This document shows positions 32,409 to 42,557 of a DNA stretch of 64,000 bases, piece after piece. Position numbers and translations under genes: made by a program. Each line of letters begins with the position of its first letter. Within the stretch, counting starts at the first letter, position 1. The notes under the pieces are model-generated. The model ran no database searches. It was not told the origin of the DNA and saw only the letters and a program-made list of their open reading frames with translations. The DNA comes from Anniella stebbinsi (lineage: Eukaryota; Chordata; Lepidosauria; Squamata; Anniellidae): NCBI GenBank assembly GCA_029215795.1, contig JARDYH010000003.1, positions 265,207,562 through 265,271,561 on the forward strand, written 5' to 3'.

Positions 32409-33836
32409 GAAGCATTCAGAGATGAGATTTCCTTCGTCTGATCTGCAGTCTGAAGTGGTACAGCTCACTCTGCCACACCAGGACTAGGCCACCTCATTTC
32501 TGTCCGCGTAGAGCTAACTAAAGCAATGTGCATGAAGTGTGTGCAATATCCCTAAGAGTTGTCCAACCCCAAGCACATCTGGAAAGCGTTTCCAAGCAGA
32601 GTAGATGGTTACATCTGCCTTTTGTAACGCCGAAACCTTTGCAAATGACAACAGAGGAGAAATCAAATGGAAGTGGGTTTAATTCCACCCCCCTTTACAA
32701 GCGTCAGCCGACTCTGTATGTTAAGGATGTAGCATTAGCATAAATAATTATTGATTTTTCTTCTTTCCGTCTGCATATCTGATCTAATTATGTTCATAAA
32801 AAGGGAAGACAAAAGGAGATGTTATCTTAAACAAGGGGTTTTTTTTCATTGTGTGAGACATATTTCTCCCTCCGCCCCCCCTCCTCGCTCCCGCCCCACA
32901 CACTGCCCTTTAAATAGCTATTTCATGTCTTCTGCCTCACAGCAGGGAAAGTGGCATTTGCCACCTCTTGGCAAAACGAATCGGCACGCCTCCGTATGTA
33001 AAGCTGGTCTCTCTGTGTATGAATTAGCTTTGGAGTTGTATTGTGTTTCTTCCGCTAATATAATATTGTTCTAGTGGTTGCCCCTGATTAAAGAAATACA
33101 TAAATAAATAATTTATAATTTAATTAATAAGGTATAATATGCAAAGCGCTGTAATTTCAAACAGCTTGTAATGTCTCTAATGTACTTTCAATTTTTTTTT
33201 TATTTTACATAAGGGCTATATTCATTATGTGGTTATGATAAACATACTAATGAATTTTATTACAGGAACAAATTTAAACATGTAAATGAGATCAAATAGT
33301 ATTAAAATGCAAACGATGGAGGGAAACTTATTGCAAACTAACCTTGCCAATGTACTTGCAGGAATGGTGGAGAAGGAGGCGGTGGAAAACAGGACTCCGA
33401 GTGCAACTTTCTGGAAATACGAATGATAAATGAATATTCATTTCACGGACACCACACCCGAGTATCTGTGAGCATCTTGAGTATCTTTTCAGCATCTCTG
33501 TGGGCCTAGTTATTACCTTTAACATAAATTGTATCCTATCAGTAACTTTCTGAACTATTTTGGTATCTTTGAGGTCAGTGGATACAATCCGACTCATCAT
33601 TGTGTGACTTCAAGTTTACGGTCCTAAGTGCACTTAATCTGTCCTCTTGAATTTGGTGATTCTCAATCTGTCAGTTCTAGCAATCTCCGCGGAGTTGATG
33701 TGCTCGTAACTATGGTGGACTATGGATTTTGTGAATGATACTCAGGGTACCCAATGGGGGCTTATGCCTTTGTCAATTCTCTTGTACCCCACCAATTTCT
33801 GTCCACAAGTGGCACCCACTACTTGCTAGGGTGACC
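32409..33836. other. Unassigned AT-rich, repeat-free DNA
   Basis: About 1.4 kb without a recognised repeat in an otherwise repeat-dense window. The 32730-33320 part is AT-rich with many TAATTA, ATTAGCATAAATAATTATTG and similar homeodomain-like motifs. It could be a conserved non-coding element, but only alignment could show this. Confidence 0.4.
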
Positions 33837-33911
33837 ATATGAAAAGGAAGACAGGGTTCCTGTATCTTTAACACTGGTACAGGAAAAGGGATTTCAGCAG
33901 GTATTATTTAT

Positions 33912-36196
33912 TAGGGATGTGCACTGGATCGGACCCGATCCACGATCCGAGTCCGGTCCAGTGGGAAATCGGATAAATTATCCGATTTCCGATCCCGCAG
34001 CTGGATCGGCCGATCCAATCCGAACCGGTCCGAAAAAGCTCCGAACCGGTTCGGCGGATCGGCGGATCGGCGGGCGCCCACTGGCGCCCACCGCCGCTTC
34101 CATTGGCGGGCGCCAGCGGGCGCCCGCCGATGAAAGTGGACAGCGGGGGGGGGGAGGAGGGGGGCACTTACCTTCTCGGCCCGGTGGCTCCCGTCCGGCG
34201 CCGGCGCCTACTACTACTAGCAGGCTCCGCGGCCTGCTCTAGGGTGGCGCGCCGGGTGATGTCATCACCCGGCGCGCTACTCTAGAGCAGGCCGCGGAGC
34301 CTGCTGGTAGTAGTAGGCGCCGGCGCCGGACGGGAGCCACCGGGCCGGGAAGGTAAGGAGGGGGTGCGTGGAGGGGAGGAGGGGGCGCGCGGAGGGGGGA
34401 GGGGGGCCCTTACCTTTCCGGCCCGGCGGCTCCCGTCCGGCGCCGGCGCCTACTATTCCCAGCAGGCTCCGCGGCCTGCTCTAGGGTGGCGCGCCGGGTG
34501 ATGTCATCACCCGGCGCGCTACTCTAGAGCAGGCCGCGGAGCCTGCTGGTAGTAGTAGGCGCCGGCGCCGGACGGGAGCCGCCGGGCCGGAAAGGTAAGG
34601 AGGGGGTACGTGGAGGGGAGGAGGGGGCGCGCGGAGGGGGGAGGGGGGCCCTTACCTTTCCGGCCCGGCGGCTCCCGTCCGGCGCCGGCGCCTACTATTC
34701 CCAGCAGGCTCCGCGGCCTGCTCTAGGGTGGCGCGCCGGGTGATGTCATCACCCGGCGCGCTACTCTAGAGCAGGCCGCGGAGCCTGCTGGTAGTAGTAG
34801 GCGCCGGCGCCGGACGGGAGCCGCCGGGCCGGAAAGGTAAGGAGGGGGTACGTGGAGGGGAGGAGGGGGCGCGCGGAGGGGGGAGGGGGGCCCTTACCTT
34901 TCCGGCCCGGCGGCTCCCGTCCGGCGCCGGCGCCTACTATTCCCAGCAGGCTCCGCGGCCTGCTCTAGGATGGCGCGCCGGGTGATGTCATCACCCGGCG
35001 CGCTACTCTAGAGCAGGCCACGGAGCCTGCTGGAAGTAGTAGGCGCCGGCGCCGGACGGGAGCCGCCGGGCCGGAAAGGTAAGGAGGGGGTGCGTGGAGG
35101 GGAGGAGGGGGCGCGCGGAGGGGGGAGGGGGGCCCTTACCTTTCCGGCCCGGCGGCTCCCGTCCGGCGCCGGCGCCTACTATTCCCAGCAGGCTCCGCGG
35201 CCTGCTCTAGGATGGCGCGCCGGGTGATGTCATCACCCGGCGCACTACTCTAGAGCAGGCCGCGGAGCCTGCTGGAAGTAGTAGGCGCCGGCGCCGGACG
35301 GGAGCCGCCGGGCCGGAAAGGTAAGGAGGGGGTGCGTGGAGGGGAGGAGGGGGCGCGCGGAGGGGGGAGGGGGGCCCTTACCTTTCCGGCCCGGCGGCTC
35401 CCGTCCGGCGCCGGCGCCTACTATTCCCAGCAGGCTCCGCGGCCTGCTCTAGGATGGCGCGCCGGGTGACGTCATCACCCGGCGCACTACTCTAGAGCAG
35501 GCCGCGGAGCCTGCTGGAAGTAGTAGGCGCCGGCGCCGGACGGGAGCCGCCGGGCCGGAAAGGTAAGGAGGGGGTGCGTGGAGGGGAGGAGGGGGCGCGC
35601 GGAGGGGGGAGGGGGGCCCTTACCTGCCCGGCCCGGCGGCTCCCGTCCGGCGCCGGCGCCTACTACTACCAGCAGGCTCCGCGGCCTGCTCCAGGGTGGC
35701 GCGCCGGGTGATGTCATCACCCGGCGCGCTACTCGAGAGTAGGCCGCGGAGCCCGCTGGTAGTAGCCGCCGGCGCCGGACGTGCCGAGAAGGTAAGTGGC
35801 GGGGAAGGGGGCTTACCCCCCCCCCGGAGCCGTCCGCTTCTATCCGCTGGCGCCCGCGGGCGCCAGCGGATGGAAGCAGGCGGCCCCAGGGGGGGTAGGG
35901 AGCGCGGGGGAGGGGGTTTACCTGCCGGGGCCGTCCACAGCGGACGGCCCCGGGGGGGGGAGGGAGTTAGGCCCCCCCTTACCCACCCGCCGCCATTTTT
36001 TCCTCATAGACTTGCATTGCAATGCAAGTCTATGGGGAAAAAAATGGCGGCCGATCCAAAAATTTCCGATTTTTGGATCGGGATCGGACTCGATCCGGTC
36101 CGGGGGGCCTCCGATTTTGTCCGAACCGGTCCGGGACAAAATTGGAGGTCCCGATCCGGGTCCCGATCCGATCCGGGGGGTCCGTGCACACCCCTA
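33912..36196. mobile_element. 2.3-kb hAT-like non-autonomous element with perfect 8-bp TSD TTATTTAT
   Basis: Ends are TAGGGATGTGCAC and GTGCACACCCCTA. TTATTTAT flanks both sides (33904-33911 and 36197-36204), as expected for hAT-type insertion. Subterminal regions are packed with GATCCGATCC/GGATCGGACC repeats on both sides, which could be transposase binding sites (inference). The interior is a 242-bp tandem array. All ORFs here (up to 192 codons) are products of GC-rich repeats; no transposase is present. Confidence 0.9.
34167..35810. repeat. Tandem array: seven units with an exact 242-bp period
   Basis: The CTTACC unit start recurs at 34167, 34409, 34651, 34893, 35135, 35377 and 35619, always 242 bp apart. 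Each unit is a palindromic cassette of about 191 bp, from CTTACCTTTCCGGCCCGG to its complement ending GGTAAGG, plus a GC-rich spacer of about 51 bp. The cassette centre is GGGTGATGTCATCACCC. Each arm contains a hairpin around AGCAGGCTCCGCGGCCTGCT. Unit-to-unit differences are only a few point substitutions, so amplification is recent or homogenised. Confidence 0.95.
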
Positions 36197-36436
36197 TTAT
36201 TTATATGCATGCAGCACCTGGTAAAATTCCCTCTTCATCAAGCAGTTAAAGCTGCAGGAGCCCTGCCCTCTTGAACAGATACAAAAGAGAGCAGGGCTCC
36301 TGCAGCTTTCACTGTTGTGATGAAGGGGATTTCACCAGGTGCTGCATGCATACAAATAACACCTACTGAAATTCCCTTTTCTGTGCAACAGTTAAAGATA
36401 CAGGAGCCCTGTCCTCCTTTCCATATGGTCACCCTA

Positions 36437-36579
36437 CTACTTGTGGAATGGAGATTTAGCACTAGTCACACTAATGTAGTATGATGGGGAGATTTAGCAC
36501 TAATGGGCAGAGTGTTTCCATTTATTTCCGGGCTTCATCTTGGAATTGTTAAACTTTTGTTGCATGACCGGGAGGCCCC
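36437..36579. other. Unassigned non-coding DNA
   Basis: Only GGAGATTTAGCACTA is repeated within 40 bp. No gene seen. Confidence 0.3.
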
Positions 36580-36690
36580 ATTTGAGCCTACCTGTGAGTG
36601 AGTCTCATTGAACTCCATGGGGCTTACTTTTGAGTTGGCATGTGCAGGATTCAACTATTAGCTTAGGACACAATCCTGTGCATGTTTAGA
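36580..36690. repeat. Short interspersed repeat related to 2439-2531
   Basis: ACTCCATGGGGCTTACTTTTG, then CAGGATTC and ACAATCCTGTGCATG, fits the same short repeat family, decayed. Confidence 0.4.
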
Positions 36691-36873
36691 CAGGGAAAAA
36701 AAGCCATACGGCTCCCGGTATGCCCCAACCAACAAAACTCTCTCCTGTCCCTAGCTTAGCAGAATACACTATTTAACATGTTCCTTTGAAACCACGTACA
36801 CTGCTCATTGGTGCTCTAGTTGTTAAGAAAGCAGGTCAAATTACAGGCAGTTCTGCTGAGAAATGGCTGAGAT

Positions 36874-37177
36874 TAGGGTGACCATATGAAAAGGAGGACA
36901 GGGCTCCTTCATCTTTAACAGTTGTATAGAAAAAGGAATTTCAGCAGGTATCATTGGTATGCATGCAGCACTTGGTGAAGTTCCCTCTTCATCACAACAG
37001 TTAAAGCTGCAGGAGCCTTGATCACGCTAGTATAGCTCCTGCAGCTTTAACTGTTGTGATGAAGAGGGGATTTCACCCGGTGCTGCAGGCATACAAATGA
37101 CACCTGCTGAAATTTCTTTGTCAATATAACTGTTAAAGATGCAGGAACCCTGTCCTCCTGCTCATATAGTCAACCTA
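36874..37177. mobile_element. Fold-back hAT-like MITE (family A) with perfect 8-bp TSD GCTGAGAT
   Basis: Ends are TAGGGTGACC and AGTCAACCTA; GCTGAGAT lies at 36866-36873 and 37178-37185. The central block is shortened (CACGCTAGTATAGCTCC). Confidence 0.9.
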
Positions 37178-37434
37178 GCTGAGATATAGAAATGTAATAT
37201 TTTCCTTTGCAATCTGGTTGTTCACGTTTACAATATTTTATTTGCTGAGGCAGAAAAGGGATAGATGAGAATTTTGTTTCAATTTGCAAATCAGTCAGAA
37301 TGCCCCTTTCGGAATCCTGCATGTGAATGCAAGTGCATTTTCTCCATTTGTGTGTGTGTGTGCAGATCCCTGAATTTGCATCCACGTCTGCAAAGTGTGT
37401 ACTTGAAAAATGCACAACTTTCTAAAAAATGCAC
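37178..37434. other. Unassigned non-coding DNA
   Basis: No gene. A short (GT)n lies at about 37350-37363. Confidence 0.4.
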
Positions 37435-37743
37435 AACTTGGAATGGAGGACGGGGCTCCTGCGTCTTTAACAGTTGTGTTGAAAAGGAAATTTCAGCAGG
37501 TGTCATTTGTATGCATGCAGCACCTGGTGAAATGCCCTCTTCATCACAGCAGTTAAAGCTGCAGGAGCCCTGCTATCTTGACCAGATACAAAAGAAGGCA
37601 GGGCTCCTGCAGCTTCAATCGGGGTGATGGGAGGAATTTCACCAGGTCCTCCTTGTATACAAATGACACCTGCTGAAATTCTCTTTTCTCTACAACTGTT
37701 AAAGATACAGGAGCCCTGTCCTCCATTCCATCTGGTCACCCTA
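37435..37743. mobile_element. Fold-back MITE (family A), left tip lost
   Basis: It starts inside the arm at AATGGAGGACGGGGCTCCTG and ends GGTCACCCTA. The interior matches the other copies. The first 15-20 bp of the left terminus are not recognisable. Confidence 0.75.
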
Positions 37744-37844
37744 AGCAGTACTCTGAAGTACTTATATACTGAAGGATACAGCGCATCAGTTTATACTGTG
37801 GCCACCCACCACATTTTCAGGGAGCTCTCTGGTTTTTACCTAAC

Positions 37845-38100
37845 AGACACAAAAGCCAGACCTCCACCAAGCAGGATATAGCACCATGAAAATGGTGTGA
37901 AGATGGTATGTGGAGGCAGGATCTACAACTATTGTTTTATAGCGGTATCAAAGTTCACTGACAACTGTTGGGGCCCATTGACCCATCCCATATACCGCTT
38001 TCATAGCGTTATATCCTGCTTGGTGCAGATGTATAAATGGGCCCCAACAGTTGTCAGTGCACTTCAACACCACTATAAAGCTGTAGTGTAGATGCTGCCA
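37845..38100. mobile_element. Family C fold-back MITE
   Basis: CCACCAAGCAGGATATAGCA at the left faces TATATCCTGCTTGGTG inside. CAACTGTTGGGGCCCATTGA and TGGGCCCCAACAGTTGTCAG are complementary. The right end runs AGTGTAGATGCTGCC. Copies lie at 46203-46392, 47613-47816 and 49126-49360. Confidence 0.7.
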
Positions 38101-39183
38101 AAGACTTACTGAGAGAACATCCTTGTTCTGTTATTCGTCGGACAACAAACAGCTCCTCCTCCTTCACCCAAATGAAGAATTTTCTCAATGAGTCCCCAGC
38201 TAGGCAGGGATATACAAACAGATAACGCAACCCGGGTGTCCATTTTTTTGCTCTCCAAAACGCACATCCTCTTGACTGTTCCAAGTTTAACACGAATCTA
38301 TGGATTCTGCATAAATTTGGGTGACAATTAAAAATCCCCTTTTCTGGTTCCAGTGAACAGTAATCTGTGCATAATTACATTCAAATGAGATATTTGCAAT
38401 TTTTGCACTTATTCTTTGTTAATTGCAGAGTTCACTCACCATGGTGATGCTTTTGATAGAATCAGGCAACCTTATTGACCTGATGCTCCAAGGCATGTTT
38501 GGAAATTCTGCTGTATTCTTCATTTTCCCCCCCCTTCTTCATCTTGTATTTTGGCATTTTGAGGAGTCCCACTGCTTTTATTACATTCCTGACACTTTTG
38601 TTAATAAATCATTGCAAAGTTAATGAAAATTGCATTCAGGCATAGCCAAAATAATTGTGTCCTTTGTCATGCTAATAAATTGAAAGATGTTGATCCAATG
38701 GCTGAATGCATGCCCATTATGTTGAAGTTTGTGATATCTTCTGCCTGTTGCTCTTGGGCTTGGGAGATCATTCCGTGGAAAAGAAAAGCATACATTTAGG
38801 GGTTGTGTTGTGTGTGTTTCTGTGTGTGTTTTAAAGCACCCACATCGATATGTTCAAATGTTATACACTCAACCCTTCATGAAGTTTGCAAGTAGCAAAA
38901 GGACAAGAGCAGAGGTTAGATTATTGTGTGGAAAGGATCATGATATTATCTATAGAGATTAACCATCTCATTGTTCCAAATGACATTTGATGTGCATTTG
39001 CGTGTGTCTTTCCCCCAGTTTTCTTTTTCTTATTTAAAAAAATCAAAAAATAGTGAGCTCTGGGAGAGGAATGGTGTAGGATAGGACTACCCCATCCTGT
39101 CCCCTCTGGTTGCCAAATTGCACACCCACTATTTTTACCTTTGGGAAAAAGATAGACATGGGTAGCGGTGAGCCAAAACAGTT
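38101..39183. other. Unassigned AT-rich, largely repeat-free DNA
   Basis: No gene or repeat recognised. The 38330-38720 part is AT-rich and complex and could be a conserved non-coding region; this is untested. Confidence 0.4.
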
Positions 39184-39590
39184 GTTGTTGCTGTTATTAT
39201 TATTATTATTATTAATTTTATTATTTACATTTATATATGGCCCCATAGCCAAAGTACTCTGGACGGTTTACGGAAATTAAAAGATTGGACATTAAAAGTC
39301 AATACACGAAATTTTAAACCATAAAACATAAAAACAGCTAGCAATTTTAAACTTTCAGCCAGGCTCAACTTAAGCTGTGAAATGCCTGGGAGAAAAGAAA
39401 AGTTTTGACCTGGTGCCGAAAAGATAGCAATATTGGTGCCAGGCGGGCCTCATCAGGGAGATCATTCCTGAATGGGGGGGCACCACGGAGAAGGCCCTCT
39501 CCCTTGTTGCCGTCCTCCGAGCTTCCCTCGGAGTAGGCACCTGGAGGAGGACCTTAGATGCTGAACATTGTCCCCAAAACAGTTGTCCCC
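39184..39590 (-). mobile_element. L2-like LINE, 3' end
   Basis: On the minus strand: VLLQVPTPREARRTATRERA, then SVVPP and a frameshift, then the 3' UTR with CCAGAGTACTTTGGCTATGG and an (AAT)n tail at 39195-39215. A 231-codon minus ORF (39370-40065) overlaps it but runs out of frame with the LINE and is not a gene. Confidence 0.75.
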
Positions 39591-40027
39591 CCTGCATTTG
39601 CAGCTTGTAAAGGGAGGGGCAGCGCTGTCTGTGGGAGTTGCAATGTGACTGCGAAATTTGGGGGAAGCAAAGGAAGCTTGCAATGGCAGCAGTGTGTGTC
39701 TGTGTGTCTGTGTGTGTGTGCATCTGTGTGAGTAGAGGGAATTCCCTCGTCCCCTTGTCCTTCAAAAAGAAATTGCTTCTCCTACAGCAGAGTAGCAGTG
39801 AAGCTCTGGCCATTGGCACCATTGTTGTATTTCTATCCCAGAAAGCTAGCATAGATGGATACAAACTCCTATTTTCCCCAAAGGCAAAGCTGATGGCTTT
39901 GAAAAGTACTAAAACAAACAAACAAACAAAAAAGGCAGGTAAGAATCTCCCCCCCTCCCCGTGCGTGGCCACCTCTGTACCCACACTGCTCCACCTGAAG
40001 TGGTGGTCAGGAATGAGCAAAAAAAGA
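39591..40027. other. Unassigned DNA with (GT)n-rich stretch
   Basis: GT-rich sequence at about 39691-39733 and (AAAC)n at 39912-39930. No gene seen. Confidence 0.4.
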
Positions 40028-40165
40028 GGAAACGTGACACCCAAAAAGAGGACACTGATTTGCATCAGGAATGCATATGCTAATGGCTAAGCATAGGTGC
40101 AAAATCAGAAATAAGTATTATAATTTAAATAGAAACACAGTACGTCTCACCGTGGTGAATTGCGC
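40028..40165. mobile_element. MITE-like repeat related to 10691-10838
   Basis: It shares AGAGGACACTGATTTGCA and ATATGCTAAT with the copy at 10691-10838 and ends GTCTCACC. Termini are degraded. Confidence 0.45.
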
Positions 40166-40269
40166 AGAGAGCTTTGGTTGTTTAGGTGGCATATAATAAT
40201 GATAAGAATCATAATCATGATCATGATGATAATAATGATGATGATGTAGAAAAGGATAGAGGAAAATAG

Positions 40270-40536
40270 AGAAAATATACACTACTGTAAAGAACTATGG
40301 CAACACGAAAAGGTCACAATTATTCTGTTAGTCACAAAAGCCACTGGCATCACATCAAAAAACTGTCCAGAAAACCTTCAGAAATTGGGCCTACCAAAAT
40401 ACTTCCACACCAACATCCAGAATACTTAAAACATGCTCAATTGTCAGGAAATTCCTGAATCAGCAAAAGACAGCATGACTTGGCAAAGCCCGTCATGTCC
40501 ATCTAGAAAAACTGCCAGGAGCGAGAAAGAGATATA
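40270..40536 (+). mobile_element. R4/Dong-like LINE 3' end
   Basis: In plus orientation: TATGGCAACACGAAAAGGTC, GCACAATTATTCTG-like coding sequence, CATGCTCAATTGTCAGGAA, then CTGCCAGGAGCGAGAAAGAG with an (ATA)n tail. The following element is inserted in that tail. Confidence 0.65.
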
Positions 40537-40544
40537 ATAATAAT

Positions 40545-40903
40545 TAGGGGTGTGCTCTGCCCTGGGATTATCTGATAACTGCAAACATCCGTGGTGCATT
40601 CGGTCTTCCATTGTGGGGATTGGCCACTTCTAAACCAGTAGAATAATTTCAGGGCAGAGACCTGCGCAATAGGAGCTTGTAACGTCTCTGAAATGTTTGC
40701 CTGCTTTTCAGGCGTCAATGGTGTATGTGTGTGTGTGTGTGTGAGTTCTCCATATTTGGAAGACTCTGAGTGGGGTGAGGGTATATTGACATCTGTGGCT
40801 AACCAATACCCATTAGCCACACTTATCTTCCTGTCCCCGCCTCCAATCACAGTGTTTTCTCCTCCTTTCCTGTCATCATTCTAGTGAGAGAGAAACACAT
40901 GCA

Positions 40904-40940
<37 letters not shown>

Positions 40941-41736
40941 TTTGCAGCCAGCAAGGCAGCTTGGTCTGCTAATATTTCTATGCTCTTTCTCCTTCCTAAA
41001 ACCATTAAAGCTCCCAGCGTGCTGTGTTCCTGTAGTCTACTCCCTCCCCACTGTAAAATATATATTTTTTAAATCCAAGCCCACTAGTGTGTGAGTGTTT
41101 GGCTGGCTGCTGGTACTGGGCTTCCAGTCCAGCGGGGGCGGGGTGGTGGTGGCTCCTCATCTTCCCCCTCATCCTTCCTCCCTAAGCCTCATAGCCTTGC
41201 ATATAGGGGGAAGCTGTTGTTGCCTTACTCGCACCTTGCCTCCTTCTCGTCCTGCTGCAAGCCTCTGCTCCTGTCCAGTCTCCTCTCTGAAGATGGGCAA
41301 GCTGTGTGCTGCTGTTGTGGCATTTATTAATTCATTTATTATAGCGCTAAGCACTTTAGGTTTTATCCTGCTGCTTCATTTCCCTCTCTCCCTCGCCATA
41401 CAGATCAAGGCACGAGAGGTGCCTGAGAGGACATTTGAGTTCAGACTTTAAAAATTCCCTATGAATCATGGCATGCAGGGACCTGCTCCAAAAGCCCTCT
41501 TTAAGAGCTGCCATGGTGCCATTTTTTTATGTGTTTCTCTTTAAAATGGAGGGAGCTGGGAGCATTTAATTCCCGTTGACAAGAATGTAGTGGTTACCCG
41601 AAAAAGGAGCGATTTTCCGATGAGTAAACCAATGGTGCGGGAGACAGACCCCCTCCGAAAATCGGAGAGGAGAGTTGCCTCATCGGAGCTGTGCCCCGAA
41701 TTTCGGGGCGGAGGAGACCTACTCTGCACACCCCTA
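40545..41736. mobile_element. 1.2-kb hAT-like non-autonomous element, near-perfect 8-bp TSD
   Basis: Ends are TAGGGGTGTGCTCTGC and CTCTGCACACCCCTA. ATAATAAT (40537-40544) and ATGATAAT (41737-41744) match at 7 of 8 bases. The interior is complex: (GT)n at 40725-40742, (GA)n at 40907-40936, then about 600 bp resembling single-copy genomic sequence, then inverted CCGAAAAT/ATTTCGG motifs near the right end. No transposase is seen. The ORFs (up to 118 codons) have no recognised domain. Confidence 0.75.
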
Positions 41737-42194
41737 ATGATAATATGGTGACGACAATGGTAAGCGCTAAAGGCTGTGACCAGGTAACCTGTGAGCCTAC
41801 CTGTCCAGATGCTGTCCAGATGCTAACTATGGATGGTTAAGTGGTTCTTAACAATTCTTTATCACGAAACTGGAATCAGATTGAAACTGGAATCGGTCCA
41901 AGAGCAGACCTTTCAATAGAGGATGGTCCTCTGTGAAAGAGAACTCATGGGGAATTTGAACTCCCACTGGGGGATATGAGCAGAAAAACTTGATCTAGGG
42001 AGGAGGGATGGAGAAGCATTAAGCAAAATGTCTCCCATCGCCATTCCTCTGTTTAAACCACTAGTCTCTTGCTCTTGGTCAAAAGGATGGGAAACCATTT
42101 TCCTATTGAGGTCTGTATCACACCAATCAAAACCTCTTTGCATTCACACTCCAGCAGTGGGTGCTGCTGGAGCCACCAGTGAATGTGGCTGGGG
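41737..42194. other. Unassigned non-coding DNA
   Basis: No gene or repeat recognised. Confidence 0.35.
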
Positions 42195-42524
42195 CCAGAA
42201 CCAACAGTAGGGAGAGGGCCTTCTCTGTGGTGGCCCCTCAATTATGGAATGATCTCCCCGATGAGGCCCGCCTGGCGCCAACACTGTTATCTTTTCGGCG
42301 CCAGGTCAAAACCTTTCTTTTCTCCCAGGCGTTTTAACAGCTCAAATTGAGGTTTGATTGACATTGTGGCCAGGCTTAACAGTTAAAAAGTTTTAAAGTG
42401 CTTTAATGACAGCTGTTTTATGTTTATGGTTTTAAATTTTGTATATTGTCTTTTTAATGCTCAATCTTTTTAATTTTTGTAAACCGCCCAGAGAGCTTCG
42501 GCTATGGGGCAGTATATAAGTGTA

Positions 42525-42556
<32 letters not shown>
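42195..42556 (+). mobile_element. L2-like LINE, 3' end (best preserved)
   Basis: The frame reads RERAFSVVAPQLWNDLPDEA and then LAPTLLSFRRQVKTFLFSQA, ending in TAA at about 42336. A 3' UTR follows with GTAAACCGCCCAGAGAGCTT and an (AAT)n tail at 42530-42556. The C-terminus is intact in frame although the element is 5'-truncated. Confidence 0.8.

Positions 42557-42557
<1 letters not shown>

Larger units (their letters stand above)
33837..36436. mobile_element. Family A MITE split by a nested 2.3-kb element
   Basis: The left part 33837-33911 (TAGGGTGACCATATGAAAAG) and right part 36197-36436 (ending GGTCACCCTA) reconstitute one family A copy. Outer flanks CTACTTGC (33829-33836) and CTACTTGT (36437-36444) match at 7 of 8 bases. 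The interruption is the element at 33912-36196. Confidence 0.85.

Noticed and set aside
34167..35810. CRISPR-like array of regular repeats
   Set aside because: Repeats are 242 bp with near-identical spacers, palindromic, and lie in a transposon in a vertebrate genome.
35696..36274. 192- and 142-codon ORFs over the GC-rich array
   Set aside because: They are read through a palindromic GC-rich array that opens frames on both strands; composition is Gly/Pro/Arg-biased and the frames cross transposon boundaries.
39370..40065. 231-codon minus-strand ORF, the longest in the window
   Set aside because: It overlaps an L2-like LINE out of its proper frame, then runs through GT-rich repeat (HTHTDTQTHT) and MITE-like sequence. 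No domain or splice signal.
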